Below the pieces are notes generated by a model, which saw nothing but the letters and a program-made list of their open reading frames with translations, had not been told where the DNA came from and did no database searches. Shown here one piece after another: positions 21,185 to 31,931 of a stretch of DNA of 64,000 bases. Position 1 is the stretch's first letter, and each line of letters begins with the position of its first letter. Source of the stretch: Rhipidocladum racemiflorum (taxonomy: Eukaryota > Streptophyta > Magnoliopsida > Poales > Poaceae); contig CM070569.1 in NCBI GenBank assembly GCA_036346355.1, forward strand, positions 60,040,561-60,104,560, written 5' to 3'. The translations under genes and the position numbers were made by a program.

Positions 21185-22105
21185 CCTTTCTCCGTTTTGC
21201 CCGGAAAAAATATTTTCGTCGCCCGTTTTTTCTCTAGACTATGCGAAAAATATTTTCGTTGGCCATTTTTCAAAGAAAAAAATGGAGGACCGTTTCCTTT
21301 CTCCGTTTTACCCGGAAAAAAATACTTTCGTTATCCGTTTTTTCTCCGTAGCATGGGAAAAATGTTTTCGCTAGTCGTTTTTCCAAAAAAAAATTGGAAG
21401 ATAGTTTCCTTTCTTCGTTTTGCCCGGAAAAAAATGTTTTCGTGATCCGTTCTTCCTACGGAGTAATGGAAAAATGTTTCCGTTGGCCGTTCTCCAAAAA
21501 AAATAAATGGAAATTCATTTTTCGTCCGTCGTTTCTCTGTTTTTGTCCTTTTTTTCGGGAAAATTGTTTTCGTGGCTCGTTTTAAAAATATTTTCGTTGA
21601 CCGTTTTTCCAAAAAAAAAATGGAAAACTGTTTTCTTTCTCCGTTTTGCCCGGAAAAAATGTTTTCGTGATCCGTTTTTCCTCCGGAGCATAGGGAAAGT
21701 GTTTTCGTTGGCCGTTTTTCAAAAAAATTAATTGGAAAACCGTTTCCTTAGTCCATTTTGCTTGGAAAAAATGTTTTCGTGATCCATTTTTTCTTCGGAG
21801 CATGGGAAAAATATTTTCTTGGACCATTTTCCAAAAAAAATAGAAATTCGTTTTTCGTCCATCGTTTCTCCGTTTTTGATCATTTTTCCTCATTTTTCCC
21901 GGGAAAATTGTTTTCGTGGCTCATTTTTCCTGAAAAAATATTGTTTTCGTTGGCCGTCCCCCCCCCCCCAAAAAAAAAAAAATTGGAAATTCGTTTTTCG
22001 TCCATCGTTTCTTTGTTTTTGTCCTTTTTTCCTCGCTTTTTCCGATGAAAAATCAAGGGAGATAATTTTTTTTGCAGCTCGTTCTTTTATATTACCCGGT
22101 AAACG
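21185..22105. repeat. Imperfect tandem array, basic period about 111 bp
   Basis: The phrase TCCGTTTTGCCCGGAAAAAA recurs at about 21192, 21302, 21414, 21641 and 21752, each followed by TTTTCGT(G/T)ATCCGTTTTTTC and a TTTTTCCAAAAAAAATTGGAAA palindrome-like spacer. Longer variants with a GTCCATCGTTTCTCCGTTTTTG block are inserted at about 21510 and 21850, giving a higher-order structure. Many frames on both strands stay open by composition. I see no evidence of a protein. A C(10)A(12) run lies at 21958-21981. Confidence 0.8.
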
Positions 22106-23340
22106 CATAGGATGTTAAACTCGGCATCTATAATTTTTTGGCAACTCGAAATCTAATATTGTCCAAAGCGATCTCTAATATTTTTCAAAACGTGTATTAT
22201 CTTGGATATTCCTGTTTTTTTTCAGAAATAAAAACTTGGATCAAATTTCGCACGGCGCGGCGTAGCGCGCAAATCTTCCTAGTTATTCTTATAGAGCACA
22301 GAACTAGAATAGCTTACGCCGCGCCACACAAACACCAGTAGAAACAAACAAAAATGATGGTATTATAGTTAAAGTGTCAACTGAATGGATCAGCATCCTA
22401 GAAAATACATAATGCATACTATTCAGTAGTTGATTCATTTATTGAAAGAGTTATCAGCACAATGCATAATTGTTGATTCATTTAACTATATCAGTAGATT
22501 GTAAATTAAATTTTGAAATAGAAGTACCTATCTGAAACAGCATCTAAATAAAGAGGGTAGACATTTCCAGATGCCAACTGCATAGCTTTGATGACATTAA
22601 AGATTCTCAGCTGAAGATATTGAAAGAGAAATTCAGCCATATAAAATGTGTGACTTTGCATGTTCATATAATTTACTAAAGTACAAATCCCTATCAAATT
22701 TCGGTTTGTTGAAGAACCGGAATAACCTAACCGAGTTTTTTCGATTAATTCAATTTGATTTTCAAATTTAAACCGAGAATTCCAGTTTTTAGTTTTCAAA
22801 AACTAAAATTCTTTTAAAAGAATAAACCAAACCGATTACCAACAACAACAATAACAACAACAAAACCGGAACACCCGTCCCTGCCCGAAATACTATTTTC
22901 CGTCGTTGTGCGTTGGTCCTGATCTCGACAGATGCTTAATGCGACGGGAGCCTGGTGCTCGTCATGCTGCGCTGTGCTTACCTCATCGTGCCCGCGTAAT
23001 GCGCTCGTCCATAAAGCTTGTCATGTACCTTGGCCGAGGTGGGTTGCCTGCTCGGCATCGGCGTCTCATGATGAACTTTGCCCGGTACTAGACATCTGAC
23101 ATCTCTTTCCTCCGCTCTTCCGCCGTTCCGCGTTGATAATGCGCAGCCGGCCTGGTCACATCGTTGCACGGGCACTTCAGTAATCAGTACTAAAAGTACC
23201 ATGTCGTCTTCAATGCGGATCTGTCGTGACTCGTGAGTCGTCACGTTAATCAGGATCTCGCCGGATCCCTAATTAACTTCTTTGCAGTACCAGTCTACCA
23301 GAAGTCTAGAACACGTACGTAAATTGACAATTACACACAG
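22106..23340. other. No supported gene
   Basis: AT-rich DNA with a short GC-rich CGGCGCGGCGTAGCGCGC segment at 22250 and an AACCGA/TCGGTTT-rich stretch at 22700-22860, then a GC-balanced part (22900-23270) with no recognisable domain. A CAACAACAA run lies at 22840-22862. Confidence 0.35.
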
Positions 23341-23510
23341 GCCCTATTTGTTTCGGCTTAGATTTTTTTGGCTTTAAGCTTTAAGTTAGCTTTTTGGTTT
23401 AATGAGTTTTTAAGTCGTCTGCTTTTAAGCTAAGACATATTATTTGGTATCCTGACTTATTAATAGGTTAGATGGTATAGCTTATAGATGAAAAATCTAA
23501 AATATCCTTG
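23341..23510 (+). mobile_element. MITE-like left end, partner end not found
   Basis: Starts GGCCCTATTTGTTTCGGCTTA and carries TTAAGCTTTAAGTTAGC/GCTTTTAAGCTAAG repeats in opposite orientations. This strongly resembles the terminus of common grass MITEs. The expected reverse copy was not found downstream, probably because a GC-rich block follows at 23515. Confidence 0.4.
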
Positions 23511-24040
23511 ACGAGTACTCATACTATGGGTACCCCAGCAGCCCAAGAAGGCAAATGGGTCGCCCCGGGCCCAGCTTCGGACGAAGGCCTCGCGGGGCCA
23601 CATTGGGCACACGGCCTCGACTGGATCGATCGAGTGGCGACCCGACCCCCTCGGGTCGGACGCCCCGCCGTGTTCCGACCAGTAGGCGAAGTCGAGCACC
23701 GCCGTGCCGTCGGAACAAAGCGACCTTCGCCTGGGAGTTTCCGTCCCAGGGCGAACAAGGAGGTTGCCAAAGTCAAGACGCCGGTCCCATCAATCTGACC
23801 AGCACAGCAGAGGGGCGCACTCCTCCCGAGACAACGCCGAAGCCAAAAACATTACGTCAGCATCTGACAGACGCACATAGGGTAGATACGCCACTTCCCA
23901 ACGCAAGACAGACAACCATGCGGTCCTTTGTGCCCACCAACCCAGCGCAGAGAGAGCAGGCACCGGTCATTTCATTGAAAGCCACAGCTCCCGGGCGTGG
24001 AGGACCACCCTCTTCTTTTCATTTTCCAAGACTCCCATAG
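23511..24040. other. GC-rich island of probable LTR origin
   Basis: A sharply bounded 520-bp GC-rich block lies in very AT-rich DNA. It begins near GAGTACTCATACTATGGGTACC and ends near GACTCCCATAGTAACT. The text resembles LTR pieces of grass gypsy elements, but no target duplication or partner was found. Overlapping open frames on both strands (for example 23555-24040) are attributed to composition. Confidence 0.3.
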
Positions 24041-24109
24041 TAACTATTGAATGGTATTATAATATTTAAAGAAGAATATATAACCATGTATCTAACGAAC
24101 CAGAGTTAT

Positions 24110-24920
24110 ATCATCTTAATTTAAAAACAAAGAGTCAATACCAAATTACAATAAAAAACAACAAAAAAATTGGAATAAAAATAAAAGTAAATTAGTAATT
24201 TGATTTTCATACGAACTCCAAATTAAAACATGTACATAGCTAAAATTTAGAACAAAAATTAGTTGAAAATTAGCAATTTGATTTGTATATGAAAGATAAC
24301 CTAAAACTTACGTTCAAAATTAAATAAAAAATAACAATACAAAATTTAAAAAATCAGAATAAAAATAAAAGGAAATTAACAATGTGATTTTCATACAAAC
24401 TCCAAATTGAAATTCAGAACAAAACTTAGATGAAAATTATTAGTTAGATTTGTATATGAATTCTAACCTAATACTAAAATTCAAAATTAAATAAAAAAGG
24501 AACAATGAAAAATAACATAAATTTAGAATAAAAATAAAACAAAATTGGCAATTTGATTTCCACATGAAGTCTAAATTAAAACCCCACATACCTGAAATTC
24601 AGAATAAAAATTAGCTATTATATATGTATACAATTCTAACCTAAAATTAAAATTCAAAATTAAATAAAAATAAAATTTTAGATTAAAAGAAAGAGCACAT
24701 GTGGAGTACAATAAAAAACAATATAAATTCTAAATAAAAATTTGCAGCTAGATTTATGTATGAATTTTAACCTAAAACAGAAAAAAAAAAGGTCTATAAG
24801 AAGCACAATAAAAATATATAAAAATTTACAATAAAACTCAAAAGAAATTAGCGAGTGTTTTTTCAATTCCAAACTAAGTAAAAAGAAAAAAGAAACTTTG
24901 ATTTTATTCATAATTAAAAT
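24110..24920. repeat. AT-rich imperfect tandem repeat, period about 170-185 bp
   Basis: The phrase GATTTTCATACGAACTCCAAATT recurs with changes at about 24202, 24388 and 24555. The partner phrase TTCAAAATTAAATAAAAA recurs at about 24310, 24480 and 24655. At least three units are visible. It is non-coding. Confidence 0.65.
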
Positions 24921-24968
24921 TCTAGAAATACACTATTTTTTAGAAATAATAAAATAATATAAAAAATT

Positions 24969-25347
<379 letters not shown>

Positions 25348-25349
25348 TA

Positions 25350-25852
25350 TATGGTAACGCTATTCTACACGTGAGCCGTAAATCCCCTCCCGTAGAATTA
25401 GTTGCTAGCGTACGGGGCCAGGAACACATGCTAGCCCAAAAACTACTACGGCGTAACCGCTACAGCATAAAACGGAAGTAAACCAATCCCAATTCCCCAT
25501 GTGTGGTCACGTCGGATATCATGTTCGTAGTTGGCAGTAAATTGGCAGTGAATCGATAGTAACACATGCATATAATTTTGTCCCCAAAACGTACCACGGT
25601 AAAAACAACTAAAATCGATTGGTATGCAACTTACTATCTGTAATGCTGGATATTACTATATGAAAAGCTGACGATGGTAATCTGTGACTATATGTAGTAA
25701 AAAAACCACAGCTACTGCGTGTTACTATATGTAGCTGATAATATTACTACTACCCTAGCTGATAATTACTAATATGTAGTGCAGTAAAAACATGTTTAGG
25801 CTAAAGTATTATTGATTTTACAGAGTAGTGACTACATGCTATGGGGTATATA
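25350..25852. other. No supported gene
   Basis: No domain, splice pattern or transposon boundary was recognised. The segment 25690-25790 has repeated TATGTAGT/GCTGATAAT words. Confidence 0.35.
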
Positions 25853-25857
25853 CGAAT

Positions 25858-25932
25858 TATTGAAATATAAGTGAATTGCTTGTCTTTTCTCATTAGCTTA
25901 AACTTGTGAACTGGCTGACATGCAACTCAATA
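25858..25932 (+). repeat. TRIM left LTR
   Basis: 75 bp; it starts TATTGAAATATAAG, with the usual TG altered to TA, and ends AACTCAATA. Seventy-five against 81 bp in the right LTR is due to small gaps near CTTAAACTTGTGAACTGGC. Confidence 0.85.
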
Positions 25933-25945
25933 TGGTATCAAAGCC
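25933..25945 (+). other. TRIM primer binding site (tRNA-iMet type)
   Basis: TGGTATCAAAGCC matches the common plant primer site TGGTATCAGAGCC with one change. It abuts the left LTR with no spacer. Confidence 0.8.
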
Positions 25946-26077
25946 AAGAGGTCTTGAGTTCAAGACCCGGTTGGTGTAATTAAAAAATAATAATTGCAGC
26001 CTACTTCTATTCCACGTTTAAAGCCCGAGGAAAAGTATCGAAATATAGGTGAATTGCTTGTCGCAATTAAAAAATAA

Positions 26078-26316
26078 CTAGTTATATGCGCGTGCGTTGC
26101 TACGAAAAATAAAATTGATAACGAAAAATAAAAATTAAAAAATTAAAAAAAAATACTATTTCATAAGATCAAACATCTATCTTTAACGCTTCGTTTCTTG
26201 CAAAAGCTGGCTAATTAAAGCAACGCTTCGTTTCTTGCGTAGGGCAATTAAGCAGGGCAATTAAGCAGAGCAATTAATGTGACGTGGGAAGAAACTCTCA
26301 CTTTATATAGTAGAGA
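26078..26316 (-). mobile_element. Non-autonomous Helitron (239 bp) inside the TRIM
   Basis: On the minus strand it begins TCTCTACTATATAAAG and ends TCGTAGCAACGCACGCG...CTAG. These fit the grass Helitron consensus (TCTMTAYTA start; CGTNRYAAHGCACG...CTAG end). It lies between host A (26077) and T (26317), the normal Helitron A-T insertion with no target duplication. GCAATTAAGCAG is repeated inside. It encodes no protein. Confidence 0.85.
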
Positions 26317-26361
26317 TAATTGCAGCCTACTTCTATTCCATGTTTAAGACCCGAGGGAGAG

Positions 26362-26442
26362 TGTTGAAATATAAGTGAATTGCTTGTCTTTCCTCATCGG
26401 CTTAAGTTTTTTGATGAACTGACTGATGCATGCAACTCAATA
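26362..26442 (+). repeat. TRIM right LTR
   Basis: 81 bp, TGTTGAAATATAAG to AACTCAATA, followed by the CGAAT target duplication. Confidence 0.87.
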
Positions 26443-26691
26443 CGAATGAATGACTACGTGCTATAGGCCGTAGTACACAACTTGGTTGGATAGTAGTTTT
26501 ATACCATGATAATAGTAAATGTCAATGTTTGTATACTTGGAGTGGTTCAAAACAACGTTTCCCTAATACAGCAGAAGAAATCGATCCGGTATCGATTTTT
26601 CCATTGCTAATGCTGCATGGACCATTACCTGCGTGACAAAAAAATTCTTACAAAATCTACATCTCATTACACATCAGCTTTTTATATTTTG

Positions 26692-26696
26692 CCAAT
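26692..26696. repeat. Target site duplication of element 2, left copy (CCAAT)
   Basis: CCAAT directly before the left LTR, repeated at 37196-37200. Confidence 0.93.
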
Positions 26697-27309
26697 TGTT
26701 CGCGCAAAAACGTGAAGGAGGGTTTTCGGCTTCGAACACACAAGACAAACACCGGGTTTGAAGAGCGTGCCAGTCAATTTGACCTGAAATTGACAAGGTA
26801 GAATTTGTGATTTGATCAAAGCCGATGGACAAGGATCTATCGGCTTTTCGCTAGTCGGCAAGAACCGATTAGGAGATAACTAGATCAACCGGTTACAGTT
26901 GATCCGGATATAAGGTAAAATCGGCTTCGGGAAGGCGATGCGCAACAAAACGAAGCAAATCAAACCTGGGTGAAATCGGCCAAAATCAACAATCGGCGAT
27001 GCGCAGCTATGTTGATTCCGTCGACTTGCAGAGAAATCTATGAAGCTAAAGTAATGTAAAAGAAAAGGCTTGTAAAAGTAGGTGTTGTTGGAATTGATTA
27101 TTTCTTTACTTGACGCCCTCCTCCTTTTATAACACGCCTGGCCGATCCGAAGTTGTGCATGGATACGGTACCTTTATCCGTGTCGGCCTCTTATCCGATT
27201 TTCTTCCCTTTTAGAAAGCAGTCTCTTTCTCCAATTCGTTTCCGATTTCTTTTCCATATCTTCTCCGTCTTAGACCGATTCCAATACATATCGAATTTTG
27301 GTGCAAACA
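26697..27309 (-). repeat. Element 2 left LTR (3' LTR, 613 bp)
   Basis: TGTTCGCGCAAAAACG to TTGGTGCAAACA. It is rich in CGGCTT/GCCGAT words. A TTTTATAACACG segment near 27126 on the plus strand mirrors one in the other LTR. Confidence 0.95.
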
Positions 27310-27325
27310 TATGCCCCCATTTTTG
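27310..27325 (-). other. Polypurine tract of element 2
   Basis: On the minus strand CAAAAATGGGGGCATA lies immediately before the 3' LTR. The identical 16 bases precede the 3' LTR of element 3 at 58571-58586. Confidence 0.8.
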
Positions 27326-27485
27326 AAAGGTAACTTGTTATCTTTCAAAATCCCTTCGCCTTTTCCGTGGTCGGCTTGTTGTTTAGGATGTACCTCGGTA
27401 ACTGTCCCATTAATGGCGCCGCAATGCCCTCGGTGCGTTTTTAATGCAACAACTGCTCCCGCCTTCTCGCCTTCTTTCATCGCGG

Positions 27486-27493
27486 TATAAATA
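27486..27493 (+). promoter_or_regulatory. TATA box of the element 2 antisense gene
   Basis: TATAAATA lies about 97 nt before the candidate ATG at 27590, followed by a CT-rich leader (TCTTTTCTCTTTGTTCTTTC). It is outside the LTR, so the antisense gene appears to carry its own promoter. Confidence 0.55.
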
Positions 27494-27589
27494 TGGGGTC
27501 CCCACGGTCATTTTCACGCTTTCAAGCTCTCGGATCGTGCACCATCGGCTCTTGTCATCTTTTCTCTTTGTTCTTTCAAAATCGGTGAT

Positions 27590-29338
27590 ATGGACCCTCA
27601 CAGTATTCATTCCGATTCCTCAAAGCTCAAATCAATTCTACTTAGGACCGATAGGTAGTATGTCGGCATACACGATTATCAATACCGAGATCCCTAGACT
27701 CCCTTATCGGCCTGGATATAATATTTCTGAATGGGGAAAAAGTTTTAGGGCATGGCCCACTAGCCTGAAAGGATGGAGATCTTGGTTCATTAGGGTATCG
27801 GCTCAAAAGAGGGTAGAATGGGAGAGGATGGGTATAGCCGAGTCTCTATCTTTGAGTCTAGCCGACCCTGAAGCCAATGAACCCTTGGTAGCTGCGGCAT
27901 GTTATTTTTGGTCGGATTCTTTCAACGCTTTTTTATTCCCGTCCGGCCCAATCGGCCCTACTCTGCTAGATGTGGCCCAACTGTGCTGCCTTAGGCCAGA
28001 CGGGGACCAGTTATCGGCTTTCAGCGGAAAACCTTCCTTCAAATTAATCCGCAAAAAAGGCGAAGGGTGGCATAAATACATCCAAAATAACAATAGGGTT
28101 ACTGGTCCAGTATCGGCTGAAGAGCATGTCGCTTTTCTCAATCTTTGGTTAGACCGATATCTTTTCTGTGGTGCTTCCCTTGGCCCTACCCAAACCTTTC
28201 AGTTAGTGGCGGAACGTCTGCTGGAGGGTCATCGGCTTTCCCTTGGCAAGATGTTCCTAGGGGCGGTATTTCAAATGATGTATGTGATTCGTAGCCGACT
28301 CTTTTTCGGTTTTGCCAAACATGTCGTTGGCAATATAGGAGGTCCTCTGTGGTTTGTTCAAACATGGCTCCATCTTTAACGGACTTAGCTCGCCAGCGTG
28401 CCCCCAGTAAGTTTCTTTTGTGTCGACTATTATGTTATTGACGTTGTCAAGGTTTTAACTTGAGTCGACTTCAGAGAGGAGGAAGAAATCTGCCAGGCGT
28501 TCACCAAGGCATGCAAGGCATCCATCCGGTGGTTCTCCGGAGCATTCTGCTACTGATGTGAGTCTTGTGTAGTTATATTGTTTTACGTTTGTCTCATGTT
28601 GCTGACTTGCTTTTTGTTCTCTAGCAATCTCCATCAGTACAGATAGCGGGGGTTATAGCCGATCCCCAAGGTGCTACATCAGCTATTCTTCCATCGCTTT
28701 CCCCACCTCCAGCCGTACCACAACAGACGATCGAGATTTCCGATCCTGACCTCAAAGCGCCAACTGATCTAGCCGATCTGCTCGGCTTTACTTTGGACGA
28801 GCTGGACGACCCGGAGGTCATGGCTACTGACGATTATCCAGCCGATATCCAACGCATCATAGCTGCTTCCGCGCCAGCATCGGCCGTCGTTACTGCCCAG
28901 CCGGGTATGCAAGAACGACTTAATCGTCTTCTGGATGAAGTGATGCAACCAGAGGCAGCCCTTCTGGCTAATACGCAACCACTGAGGGATGCTATGGCGG
29001 CCATGCAAGCCGATCTCCCTTCTGCCGCCATGGATGCACTGCTAGAGGTCTGCCACTTGGACGCTCGTCGGCTGGATGTGGAATCAGCCAAGCTAAGAGC
29101 CGAACAGAGGAAGGCCCAACAAGCTGATCAAGAGATTTTGGACAAACTTATAGCTGATGCCAAATCTCGAAAGAGCACATTTGACCAAGGTGCAGCTATA
29201 CTTAAAACGACTAAGAGCAGGGCCCATGAGCTGGAATCGACCAAGGCCAAACTTGAAGAACAGCTGGCCCTTGTTACAAAAGAACTTGCGGAATGTCAGC
29301 TCAGCATCACTGACTCAACGTCTTCACCGCCGTCGTAG
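27590..29338 (+). CDS. Antisense plant-mobile-domain gene of element 2 (probably 3 exons, frameshifted)
   Basis: Encodes a plant mobile domain (PMD) protein antisense to pol. The core at 27650-28376 includes EIPRLPYRPGYNISEWGKSF, NEPLVAAACYFWSD, LLDVAQLCCLRPDG, FLNLWLDRYLFC and GNIGGPLWFVQTW. Two short introns are likely, about 28407-28474 and 28558-28624 (GTAAGT...TCAG; GTGAGT...CTAG). Exon 3 (28625-29338) encodes an acidic, coiled-coil-like C-terminus (LEEQLALVTKELAECQL) ending in TAG. The ATG at 27590 (MDPHSIHSD) is in a different frame from the core; an in-frame alternative is at 27660. The frame stops at 28377, just before the first intron, where element 3 stays open, so one small deletion there is likely. 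PMD proteins are known both as transposon cargo and as host regulators. The role here is unknown. Confidence 0.72.
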
Positions 29339-30017
29339 GCGGCAAATTAGCGGATTTTCGCCCAAGTCAAGAACCAATCGGCCAAGATAGTCCCAGTCCC
29401 GGGTGATGCAGTAGCCGATCAACAATTGATAGACGGCGTTCAAGCTACCATCGGTAGGGCAGCAGCGGCACTATCGGCTTTGGGAGCCCATTTGCCCGGG
29501 TCGGGACTACACTAGTCTTTGATTTACTGATCAGTTGTGGCCAATCTCTGTAATATTGCTTTAAACTTGAGATGACGTCTTTTGAACTCTTGCTTGATCG
29601 GCTGTGCATCCGATTTTGTAAACTTTTAATCTGTGGATGGATGTTTTAAATCGACTTCGATCAGATGACCGATTTTATATGCATGTGCTTGTCATTGATC
29701 CCGATGCCTTCATCTCTCAGTAGTTAGGACCCGACCCATATGCTTGGGTGATATGCCTTGAGATACTTTCCATTGATCGCTTTAGGTAGGACGAACCCTT
29801 CTAAAGATTCCAGTATATATGAATTCCCGCCAACCTACGATTGATCTTATAAGGCCCTTCCCATGTTGGAGACCATTTTCCGAATCGGTTATCCTTAGAC
29901 CCGATAGGCAACACTGATTACATAAATAAATCTGCTTGATTGAATGATTTAAAAATCGCTTTTTGTTATGCGACCTGGCAACCATCTCTTTGTTCCTTTT
30001 AAGCCGATCTAGCGTGA
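29339..30017. other. Convergent 3' region between antisense gene and integrase
   Basis: No domain was recognised. The antisense gene ends at 29338 and integrase at about 30018, so this 680-bp interval would contain both 3' ends. Short minus-strand open frames (29782-30021) are likely the remnant of the integrase C-terminal tail. Confidence 0.45.
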
Positions 30018-31247
30018 TCACCTTAGTTCGACCAAATCATCTAGATTGTCCAAAGATCGCTGTTTGTATTCATCGGCTGATACCTTATCTTGCTCGTGTA
30101 GCCTTATTGAGCCGATGTTGATTTCAACGGGCAAAACGGCTTCTTGTCCGTATACCAACTGAAAGGGTGACAATTTAGTTGATCCGTGATGAGATAGCCG
30201 ATAAGCCCATAAAGCCTCCGATAGCGTTGAATGCCATCTCCTTGGCTCTTCCTCAATTTTTCTTTTTATCAGCTTTATCAATGTCTTGTTTGACGATTCG
30301 GCCTGTCCGTTGGCCTGAGCGTAGTAAGGGGAAGAGTTGAGTAATTTTATCCCAAGACTTTCCGCAAACCCTTTGAAATCGTTGGACATGAACACGCACT
30401 GATCAGTAGTGATTGTTTGTGGAATCCCAAACCGATGGACGATGTGTTCATTTACAAAGTCGATCAGCTCTTTACTAGTAACCTTCTTGAGTGGTACAGC
30501 CTCAACCCATTTTGAGAAATAATCCGTGGCTGCGAGGATGAATTTATGTCCTTTGCTGGATGATGGAAATATTTGGCCGATTATGTCTATACCCCATCCT
30601 CTAAATGGCCATGGCTTGGTGATCGGATGTAAAGCCGATGTCAGGCCGATCAGTATGTTACCAAATTTTTGGCACGTTTGGCATCCTCTATAATATTTGA
30701 AGCAGTCTTCTAACATCGTCGGCCAAAAATATCCTGTTCGCCTCAATATCCATTTCATCTTATGAGCCGATTGATGTGACCCACAAATGCCTTCATGAAC
30801 TTCACCCATCGCCACTTTGGCTTCCTCGGTTCCCAGACATCTTAATAACAAACCTTCCATAGTCCGAAAGTACAATACGTCTTCTAGTAGAACATATTTG
30901 AGTGCTTTGCGCCTGACCTTCTGCTCGGTCGGCTTGGTGGATCTCGACAAATAATCCCTTATCTCTGTTCTCCAGTCGACAGGGTGAACACATAAGATCG
31001 GCCAAACGTCTAGCTCGATTGGTCCCTGTCGACCTTCACTCTTGTACCCTGATGCACATTGTGCCAATTGGTTTGCTTTATCATTAGCTTCTCTGGGGAT
31101 ATGTTTTATAGAAAATGTAGTGAACATCTCGATGATCTGGAGGCATTGATGCAAGTACTGGGTTAGTGCATCATCATTGCATCGGTATTCCCCTTTGACT
31201 TGCTGTACAATTAACATCGAATCTCCAAAAGCTTCGACGTCTTTCAC
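30018..31247 (-). CDS. Element 2 pol: archaeal-type RNase H (C-terminal half) plus integrase
   Basis: A 409-residue open frame. Residues 1-70 finish an archaeal-type RNase H (AFGDSMLIVQQ; IPREANDKANQLA). An HHCC zinc finger follows at about residues 158-192 (HQSAH...CQTC). The integrase core has D221 (GWGIDIIG), D282 (TTDQCVF) and E317 (NGQAES), that is D,D35E spacing, so all three catalytic acids are present. A KLSPFQLVYGQEAVLPVEI block follows. It would insert the cDNA. The frame opens mid-domain, because the upstream half is in the neighbouring frame at 31255-31857. Confidence 0.92.
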   Translation of the reverse strand: MKDVEAFGDSMLIVQQVKGEYRCNDDALTQYLHQCLQIIEMFTTFSIKHIPREANDKANQLAQCASGYKSEGRQGPIELDVWPILCVHPVDWRTEIRDYLSRSTKPTEQKVRRKALKYVLLEDVLYFRTMEGLLLRCLGTEEAKVAMGEVHEGICGSHQSAHKMKWILRRTGYFWPTMLEDCFKYYRGCQTCQKFGNILIGLTSALHPITKPWPFRGWGIDIIGQIFPSSSKGHKFILAATDYFSKWVEAVPLKKVTSKELIDFVNEHIVHRFGIPQTITTDQCVFMSNDFKGFAESLGIKLLNSSPYYAQANGQAESSNKTLIKLIKRKIEEEPRRWHSTLSEALWAYRLSHHGSTKLSPFQLVYGQEAVLPVEINIGSIRLHEQDKVSADEYKQRSLDNLDDLVELR

Positions 31248-31254
31248 TCCGATG

Positions 31255-31857
31255 CTATCTAACAGCTTGTAGACCCTTAGTAACGCCAGACTCTGCTTGA
31301 TTATTTGAACATCGGCTATTTAGCCGATACATGAAGCCATACTCTTGTTTCCTAGGTGAAACTAATATCACACCGATGCCTTCGCCTTCTTGGCACACAG
31401 ATCCATCAAAATACAGCTGCCAAGGAGTTACACTAGCTATTCCTAATGTTTCACTTCCTGTGATAAAATCGGCCACAGCTTGTCCTTTCACAGATTTAGC
31501 CGACTCATAGGTTAACTCGAACTCTGTTAAGGCATATGCCCACTTACCAAGCCGACCCCGCAGGATTGGCGCCGATAATATGTATTTAACTACATCGGTT
31601 TTGCATATTATAACGCATTTGGAAGCTAGCATATAATGTTTTAACTTGGTGCAAGCAAAATACAATGATAAGCATAATTTTTCTACTAGGGGATACCTGG
31701 TTTCTGCATCTAGAAGACGTCGGCTTAAGTAAAATATTGCTCGTTCCTTCCTATCGGCTTCTTGTGTTAAAACTGCTCCAATCGAATCACCTTCAGCCGA
31801 TATATATAGTCTAAAAGGTATACCGTGTTTTGGTGCGGTCAATACTGGTGGACTCAT
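31255..31857 (-). CDS. Element 2 pol: RNase H and start of archaeal-type RNase H
   Basis: A 200-residue frame. It begins with the end of the RT connection (MSPPVLTAPKHG) and a gypsy RNase H (AVLTQEADRKERAIFYLSRR; LLDAETRYPLVEKL; YMLASKCVIICKTD), then opens the second RNase H (WQLYFDGSVCQEGEGIGVIL; CSNNQAE). It stops where a frameshift moves the domain to 30018-31247. A short gap with a stop (31858-31931) separates it from reverse transcriptase. The tandem RNase H arrangement is diagnostic for Tat elements. Confidence 0.88.
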   Translation of the reverse strand: MSPPVLTAPKHGIPFRLYISAEGDSIGAVLTQEADRKERAIFYLSRRLLDAETRYPLVEKLCLSLYFACTKLKHYMLASKCVIICKTDVVKYILSAPILRGRLGKWAYALTEFELTYESAKSVKGQAVADFITGSETLGIASVTPWQLYFDGSVCQEGEGIGVILVSPRKQEYGFMYRLNSRCSNNQAESGVTKGLQAVR

Positions 31858-31931
31858 CAGATAACCTTTTATGTCGTCGAAGGCTTTTTACTGATCGGCT
31901 CCCCATTTGAACTCTAGGTTGTCTTTAATTT

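Larger units (their letters stand above)
25858..26442 (+). mobile_element. TRIM (miniature LTR retrotransposon)
   Basis: The element is bounded by CGAAT duplications (25853-25857 and 26443-26447). The LTRs are 75 bp (25858-25932) and 81 bp (26362-26442), sharing TTGAAATATAAGTGAATTGC and ending CAACTCAATA. Directly after the left LTR is TGGTATCAAAGCC, an initiator-tRNA-Met type primer binding site. GACCCGAGGGAGAG before the right LTR is the polypurine tract. The interior is about 190 bp plus a 239-bp Helitron and encodes nothing. The interior is partly duplicated (see findings). Confidence 0.88.

Noticed and set aside
21185..22105. Overlapping Phe/Arg/Lys-rich open frames on both strands
   Set aside because: They are products of the 111-bp tandem repeat and occur in several frames at once.
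23511..24040. 161-codon basic Pro/Arg-rich protein
   Set aside because: Overlapped by other frames of similar length on both strands; no domain, and the block looks like LTR-derived GC-rich DNA.
25933..25975. tRNA-like sequence with a B-box-like GAGTTCAAGACC
   Set aside because: It lies directly after a TRIM LTR and the first 13 bases are a primer binding site; no cloverleaf can be drawn.
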